Part shown: in pieces, positions 59,303 through 64,000 of the stretch | How the letters are laid out: the number at the start of each line of letters is the position of its first letter | Numbering within the stretch: the stretch's first letter is position 1 | From: Arsenicicoccus sp. oral taxon 190 | GTDB lineage: Bacteria > Actinomycetota > Actinomycetes > Actinomycetales > Dermatophilaceae | Assembly (NCBI RefSeq): GCF_001189535.1 | Contig: NZ_CP012070.1 | Location: forward strand, 3,038,001-3,102,000 | Direction: 5' to 3' | Length of the DNA: 64,000 bases | Program-made: the position numbers and the translations under genes | Notes under the pieces: model-generated | Database searches by the model: none | What the model was told of the DNA's origin: nothing | The model's input: only the letters and a program-made list of their open reading frames with translations

Positions 59303-60405
59303 AGGGATCCCTCCGCCTTCACGGGTGCACCGGTCACCGACCGGACCATCCAGACGCTGTCGCGCCGGTCGTCCGCGCTCAGCCACAGAGAGCGCGGCAC
59401 GCGCCCCACCTCGGTCCACCCCATCCGCGCGTAGAACCGGCCGAGCCCCAGCCCGCTGCGATAGGTCAGGTCGCACACCTCGAGCCCCGGGAGCGTCCGG
59501 GCGACGGCGTGCATCCCGGCGAGCGCCACGGCTCCCAGGTTGCGCCCCTGCACGGCCGGGTCGACCATGAAGCGCTTCAGCGTCGCCGTGTGTCGGAAGA
59601 GCCCGTCCGCGCTGCGGATCCACCAGCCGAACCCGAGCAGACGCCCGGTGCGGTCCCGCAGGACCGCGAGCGTCCGCAGCTCGTCGTCGGTGGCGGCGAG
59701 GGCCTCGTCGAGGGTCGCCGCCACGGCCTCGCGCGGCGACTCCCGGGTGAAGCCGACCGCTCCCCCGGCGGCGTTGACCGCGCACCACAGGTCGAGCATC
59801 TGCTCCCGCAGCGGCGAGTCCAAGCCGTGCTCGGCCCCCCGCACCACCGTCATACGGGGCAGCCACCACGCGCGCGACGGCCCCGCCTCGACCGGGTCTC
59901 CCGGGATCACGTGCGGCTCCCCGGGCACCAGCCCGGCCGCGGCGGCCGTGCGGCCCGAGGCGGGGTTGTCGTCCCGGGCCACCGCCGAGACCACGTATGC
60001 CGGCGCCCACTCGCTCGCCCACACCGTGACCGCGCGGGCGGCCTCCCGGCCGATGCCCTGGCCGTGCGTCTCGGCCGCGAACCGGTAGTAGAGGTTGGCG
60101 GTCCCGTCGTCCTGCAACCGGATCCCCGCGAAGCCGCACGGCTCACCGGTGACGCGCGACTCGACGACCCAGTAGTGCACCCCTCGCTGCTGCCAGACGT
60201 CCACCCAGCTCTGCAGCGCCCTCAGGTTGGCGGCCCGGTCCGTCGTCACCGCCCACGGCGCGTGCCGGTAGAGCCGCTCGTCGGAGTGCAGCGCGTGGTG
60301 GAGCTCCGCGTCCGCGAGGGTCGGCGGTCGCAGCCGCAGCCGAGCGGTCTCCACGGTCGTCGGAGCCTCGAGGGGCAGGGGGCGGTCGAGCGCGGCGGTG
60401 GCCAT
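59299..60405 (-). CDS. Protein with two GNAT acetyltransferase domains, 368 aa
   Basis: The N-terminal domain is of the RimL type (ARLRLRPPTLADAELHHALHSDERLY; YYRFAAETHGQGIGREAARAVTVWA). The C-terminal domain has RFMVDPAVQGRNLGAVALAGMHAVA and GRFYARMGWTEVGR. It is encoded directly upstream of the other two-domain GNAT gene and overlaps it by four bases, but the domain orders differ. A TAACGT hexamer seven bases before the ATG suggests a leaderless start. The substrates are unknown. Confidence 0.87.
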   Translation of the reverse strand: MATAALDRPLPLEAPTTVETARLRLRPPTLADAELHHALHSDERLYRHAPWAVTTDRAANLRALQSWVDVWQQRGVHYWVVESRVTGEPCGFAGIRLQDDGTANLYYRFAAETHGQGIGREAARAVTVWASEWAPAYVVSAVARDDNPASGRTAAAAGLVPGEPHVIPGDPVEAGPSRAWWLPRMTVVRGAEHGLDSPLREQMLDLWCAVNAAGGAVGFTRESPREAVAATLDEALAATDDELRTLAVLRDRTGRLLGFGWWIRSADGLFRHTATLKRFMVDPAVQGRNLGAVALAGMHAVARTLPGLEVCDLTYRSGLGLGRFYARMGWTEVGRVPRSLWLSADDRRDSVWMVRSVTGAPVKAEGSL

Positions 60406-60476
60406 GGTCCCGACGTTAGCCGTAGCCTCCGACAGACCCCACCGGATTCCCCTCCCCACCCCGAGGACGCTCACCC

Positions 60477-60977
60477 ATGCCGTATGCCGCCACCGTCGAC
60501 CACCCCGGTGGCACAGCACAGTTCGCCGTGACGCACGACGCGCTCGCCATGGTCGCGGCCCTGGGCGGCCACCTGCACGCGTTCGTCGGCGGCGAGGGGT
60601 GCCGCGCGCAGAGCCTCGCCTTCTCGACGTCCGAGCCGGCGCGCGCCCTGGAGTGCCGGATCGACGTGCCCGAGACCGCGAACGACGTCGACTGGGAGGG
60701 CACCGACTGGACCGAGGAGCGTCTGGCGGCCCTCGCCGAGCGAATCCCCTTGCGGGACTGCCGGATCACGGTCAGCGCCGAGCTGGCGCCCCTCGTCGAC
60801 GGCGGCGAGCTCGACTTCGGGGACTACCTGCAGATGGAGCGCTTCGTGTGGTCACGCCTCGCGGGCGAGGCAACCCGCGCGGGGCGCCGGTGCACCTGCC
60901 TGCGCAGCTTCGGGGTCCCGCGGGGCAAGCAGGCGACCTGCCTCGACGACGCGCGGCAGGGCCTCAGCCGGCCCTGA
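60477..60977 (+). CDS. Hypothetical protein, 166 aa
   Basis: A 166-residue protein I do not recognise. It appears soluble and mixed alpha/beta, with ALAMVAALGGHLHAFVGGEGCRAQSLAF near the N-terminus, an acidic middle (DVDWEGTDWTEERL), and three Cys near the C-terminus (RRCTCLRSFG, KQATCLDD). The start lies in a copy of the CCGTATGCCGC motif. Convergent with hflX, and the last 14 bases overlap it. Confidence 0.65.
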   Translation: MPYAATVDHPGGTAQFAVTHDALAMVAALGGHLHAFVGGEGCRAQSLAFSTSEPARALECRIDVPETANDVDWEGTDWTEERLAALAERIPLRDCRITVSAELAPLVDGGELDFGDYLQMERFVWSRLAGEATRAGRRCTCLRSFGVPRGKQATCLDDARQGLSRP

Positions 60978-62448
60978 CGGGACGGTGACGGGTCACGGCA
61001 TACGGCTCGAGCTCGCCGGCCAGGCGCGGGTGCACCATCGCGCGCACCAGGGTGCCGGCCCCCGTGTGCTCCTCGCTCTCGAGGTCGGCCTCGGAGTGCA
61101 GCCGCGAGACCAGGTCGCCCCGGTCGTAGGGCAGGAGCACCTCCACGGCGATCTCCGGCTGCGGCAGCTCCTCTGCGATCAGCCGACGCAGCTCGTCGAT
61201 GCCCGCGCCGGTGCGGGCGGACACGACGATCGCGTGCTTCTCGTGGGCCCGCAGCCGCAGCAGCACCTCGGGGTCCGCCGCGTCCGCCTTGTTGATGACG
61301 ATGATCTCGCGCAGCCGGTCGCCGCCGATCTCGGACATCACGGCCCGGACGGCGCTGATCTGCCCCTCCGGGTCGGGGTGCGAGCCGTCGACGACGTGCA
61401 GCAGGAGGTCGGAGTCGCCCACCTCCTCCAGGGTGGAGCGGAAGGCCTCGACCAGCTGGTGCGGCAGGGAGCGCACGAAGCCGACCGTGTCGGCCAGGGT
61501 GTAGGGGCGCCCGTCGGGGGTCTCGGCCCGGCGCACGGTCGGGTCCAGCGTGGCGAAGAGCTGGTTCTCGACCAGCACGCCCGCGCCCGTGAGCCGGTTG
61601 AGCAGGGAGGACTTGCCGGCGTTGGTGTATCCGGCGATCGCGACGCTCGGCACCTCGCTCGCGCGCCGGCTGGAACGCTTGGCGTCGCGGGAGGTCTTCA
61701 TCTTCTTGATGTCCCGCTTGAGCTGGGCGATCTTGGTGTTGATGCGCCGCCGGTCGAGCTCGATCTTGGTCTCACCGGGGCCGCGGGAGCCGATGCCGAC
61801 GCCGCCGGCGGCCTGGCCACCGGCCTGGCGGGACATCGACTCGCCCCAGCCGCGCAGGCGCGGCAGGAGGTACTGCAGCTGCGCCAGCTCGACCTGCGCC
61901 TTGCCCTCTCGCGACTTGGCGTGCTGGGCGAAGATGTCCAGGATCAGCGCGGTCCGGTCGATGACCTTGACCTTGACGACGTCCTCCAGCGCACGCCGCT
62001 GGCCCGGGGTGAGCTCGCCGTCGCAGATGACGGTGTCGGCGCCCTCGGCCTGCACGATCTCGCGCAGCTCCTCGGCCTTGCCGGAGCCGAGGAAGGTCCC
62101 GGCGTCGGGCCGCAGCCGCCGCTGGATCACGCCGTCCAGGACGGTCGACCCGGCGGTCTCGGCGAGCGCGGCGAGCTCGCGGATGGAGTTCTCGGCGTCC
62201 TCGGCGGTCCCCTCGGTCCACACCCCGGCGAGCACGACCCGCTCGAGGCGCAGCTGGCGGTACTCGACCTCGGTGATGTCCTCGAGCTCGGTCGACAGCC
62301 CGCCGACGCGCCGCAGCGCGGCCCGTTCCTCACGGTCGAGCTGTTCGCCGTCGTACGCCTCGACGCCCTCGTCGAGCCAGGGGTCCTGCTCCTCGGCGAG
62401 CGCCTCGGCCCGGGAGCGGAAGAGGTTGTGGTGCGAAGTAGAAGTCAT
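60964..62448 (-). CDS. hflX: GTPase HflX
   Basis: A ribosome-associated GTPase that splits stalled or hibernating 70S ribosomes. The 494-residue protein has the HflX N-terminal domain (GTFLGSGKAEELREIVQAEGADTVICDGELTPGQ), the helical ERRGPGETKIE-like segment (GSRGPGETKIELDRR), and G motifs GYTNAGKSSLLN, DTVGFVRSLPH and NKADAADP. The N-terminal extension of about 60 residues is typical of actinobacteria. ATG at 62448 has GAGGGG two bases upstream, the same arrangement as dusB. Confidence 0.94.
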   Translation of the reverse strand: MTSTSHHNLFRSRAEALAEEQDPWLDEGVEAYDGEQLDREERAALRRVGGLSTELEDITEVEYRQLRLERVVLAGVWTEGTAEDAENSIRELAALAETAGSTVLDGVIQRRLRPDAGTFLGSGKAEELREIVQAEGADTVICDGELTPGQRRALEDVVKVKVIDRTALILDIFAQHAKSREGKAQVELAQLQYLLPRLRGWGESMSRQAGGQAAGGVGIGSRGPGETKIELDRRRINTKIAQLKRDIKKMKTSRDAKRSSRRASEVPSVAIAGYTNAGKSSLLNRLTGAGVLVENQLFATLDPTVRRAETPDGRPYTLADTVGFVRSLPHQLVEAFRSTLEEVGDSDLLLHVVDGSHPDPEGQISAVRAVMSEIGGDRLREIIVINKADAADPEVLLRLRAHEKHAIVVSARTGAGIDELRRLIAEELPQPEIAVEVLLPYDRGDLVSRLHSEADLESEEHTGAGTLVRAMVHPRLAGELEPYAVTRHRPVRAG

Positions 62449-62515
62449 ATCCCCTCAAGGGTTGCACGGGCCCACGTGGACAGCGAGCCATTTGTGCCAA
62501 CGCTGACGACCCCTG

Positions 62516-62526
62516 CCGTATGCCGC
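62516..62526 (+). repeat. Copy of the 11-bp motif CCGTATGCCGC
   Basis: An intergenic copy between the hflX start and the hppA stop codon. Confidence 0.6.
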
Positions 62527-62541
62527 ACCAGCCCGCCCGGC

Positions 62542-64000
62542 CTAGTCGAGGTCTCGCACCTTGTCGAGGTGGGGGTGCTGGCCCCGGGCCGGGAGGTCCG
62601 GGGACGGGCCGACGGCGTGCTCGATCTCCGGGAGCGAGTCGTCGACCCGGCGACGCGACACGATCACGGCGGCCGCGATGATGGCGAAGGCCACGACCGC
62701 GATCAGGATTCGCAGCCACGACGAGGCGCCGGTGCCGCTCGACATCTGCACCACGGCGGGCGCGATGAGCACGGCGACGAGGTTCATGACCTTGATGAGC
62801 GGGTTGATCGACGGGCCGGCGGTGTCCTTGAAGGGGTCTCCGACGGTGTCGCCGATGACGGTGGCGGCGTGCGCGTCCGAGCCCTTGCCGCCGTGAGCGC
62901 CGTCCTCGACGAGCTTCTTCGCGTTGTCCCAGGAGCCGCCTGCGTTGGCGAGGTAGACGGCCATCAGGACCCCGGCACCGATGGCGCCGGCCAGGAACCC
63001 GGCGAGCGCGCCGAAGCCCAGCGCGAAGCCCACCGCGATGGGGGCCAGGGCCGCGAGGAGCCCCGGCGTCGCCAGCTCGCGCAGCGAGTCGCGGGTGCAG
63101 ATGTCGACGACCCGGGCGTACTCCGGCGTCTCGGTGCCGTCCATGATCCCCGGGTGCTCCCGGAACTGCCGGCGCACCTCGAGCACGATGGCCCCCGCGG
63201 CTCGGGTCACCGCGTCGATCGCGAGCCCCGAGAAGAGGAACACCACGGCGGCGCCGAGGATGACGCCCACGAGGACGTTGGGGGAGGTCACGGCATACCC
63301 GCCGACGGCCTCGGAGGCGTTGCGACCGGCCGCGCTGAGCGCCGTCATCACGGCGTCGTTGTAGGAGCCGAAGAGGGCGGTGGCCGCGAGCACGGCGGTC
63401 GCGATGGCGATGCCCTTGGTGATCGCCTTGGTGGTGTTGCCGACGGCGTCCAGGTCGGTGAGGATCTGCGCCCCCGCCTCGTCGACGTCGCCGGACATCT
63501 CCGCGATCCCCTGCGCGTTGTCGCTGACCGGCCCGAAGGTGTCCATCGCGACGATGACCCCGACCGTGGTGAGCAGGCCGCAGCCGGCGAGCGCGATGAG
63601 GAAGAGCGAGACGATGACCGAGCCGCCCCCGAGGAGGTAGGCGAGGTAGACGGCGCCACCGATGACGACGGCCGTGTAGACCGCCGACTCGAGGCCGACG
63701 CCGATGCCGGCGAGGATGACCGTGGCGGGTCCGGTGACCGAGGTGCGCGCGACGTTGCGGGTGGGCTCCGACTCGGTGTCGGTGTAGTGGCCGGTGATCT
63801 TCAGGATGACGGCGGCCAGCGCGATGCCGAGCAGCACGGCCCCGACGGCGAGGAGCCGCGGGTCGCGGTCGACGCCCGAAGCCTCGGCGCCGCGCAGCTG
63901 GGCGAAGGAGGACGGCAGGTAGAGGAACGCCGCGAGGGAGCACAGCACCGCTGACACCACGGCCGCGATCGCGAAGCCTCGGTTGATGGCGGCGAGGCCG
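62542..64000 (-). CDS. hppA: Membrane proton-pumping pyrophosphatase, K+-insensitive type (partial, N-terminus off the right edge)
   Basis: An integral membrane pump that couples pyrophosphate hydrolysis to H+ export. About 486 codons are visible; the frame is open at 64000, so roughly the first third is missing. Visible blocks are VIVAMDTFGPVSDNAQGIAEM (catalytic Asp residues), GNTTKAITKGIAIATA, DNAKKLVEDG and SDAHAATVIGDTVGDPFKDTAGPSINPLIK. The Lys in GNTTKAITKG, where K+-dependent pumps have Ala, marks the K+-independent class. Many membrane helices are present. The C-terminal tail of about 35 polar residues is cytoplasmic or external and unremarkable. Confidence 0.93.
   Translation of the reverse strand, partial: GLAAINRGFAIAAVVSAVLCSLAAFLYLPSSFAQLRGAEASGVDRDPRLLAVGAVLLGIALAAVILKITGHYTDTESEPTRNVARTSVTGPATVILAGIGVGLESAVYTAVVIGGAVYLAYLLGGGSVIVSLFLIALAGCGLLTTVGVIVAMDTFGPVSDNAQGIAEMSGDVDEAGAQILTDLDAVGNTTKAITKGIAIATAVLAATALFGSYNDAVMTALSAAGRNASEAVGGYAVTSPNVLVGVILGAAVVFLFSGLAIDAVTRAAGAIVLEVRRQFREHPGIMDGTETPEYARVVDICTRDSLRELATPGLLAALAPIAVGFALGFGALAGFLAGAIGAGVLMAVYLANAGGSWDNAKKLVEDGAHGGKGSDAHAATVIGDTVGDPFKDTAGPSINPLIKVMNLVAVLIAPAVVQMSSGTGASSWLRILIAVVAFAIIAAAVIVSRRRVDDSLPEIEHAVGPSPDLPARGQHPHLDKVRDLD

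Overview
The window comes from a high-GC actinobacterium, most likely Intrasporangiaceae/Ornithinimicrobium-like. The evidence is the strong GC-rich codon bias, frequent GTG starts, several probable leaderless starts, and a housekeeping order typical of actinobacteria: rpsT, lepA/trmB, hemW, hrcA-dnaJ-rsmE, HIT-phoH-ybeY-CorC-era, leuA, recO-uppS, dusB, dgt. Genus assignment is inference from gene content only. The first and last genes are cut by the window edges: dgt at the left and the membrane pyrophosphatase hppA at the right.

Left part (1-21.9 kb). The backbone genes dgt, sseA, dusB, map, argG, uppS, recO, alkB and leuA are interleaved with accessory genes. These include a truncated toxin next to an intact HTH antitoxin (5.45-5.96 kb), a flavin reductase/monooxygenase pair, and a degraded transporter-aminotransferase pair (9.28-11.63 kb). 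A complete HipB-HipA module has two palindromic operators. leuA is preceded by a Leu-rich leader peptide and a hairpin, and argG by an ARG box.

Middle (21.9-37.9 kb). A translationally coupled three-gene cassette (21.9-24.6 kb) encodes a small ESX-like helper, a WXG-motif protein with a nuclease-like C-terminus, and a putative immunity protein. It is followed by the conserved era-CorC-ybeY-phoH operon, a GerMN/Gmad2 protein with a stop codon in its signal peptide, and the CIRCE-controlled hrcA-dnaJ-rsmE heat-shock operon. DUF3097, an NrtR-like regulator, DUF4870, hemW and a YeiH transporter with a divergent LysR regulator complete this part.

Right part (37.9-64 kb). Tandem paralogous acetyltransferases precede trmB-lepA, an efflux permease, an orphan PemK-like toxin, rpsT, holA, dinG and a PRPP synthetase. 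Next is an accessory stretch (51-57.2 kb): a free-standing NRPS-like A-T-TE enzyme, a methyltransferase, a nucleotidyltransferase, a frameshifted drug exporter and its divergent MarR regulator. Several GNAT proteins (one fused to a VOC domain), hflX and hppA close the window.

Two features cut across the window. One is an 11-bp motif, CCGTATGCCGC, present at least 12 times and far above chance by a rough estimate. The other is an unusual number of disrupted genes: one nonsense codon in an aminotransferase, one in a signal peptide, a frameshift in a G7 tract, and two 5'-truncations. I saw no tRNA, rRNA, CRISPR array, transposase or integrase. No gene-free stretch exceeds about 300 bases.
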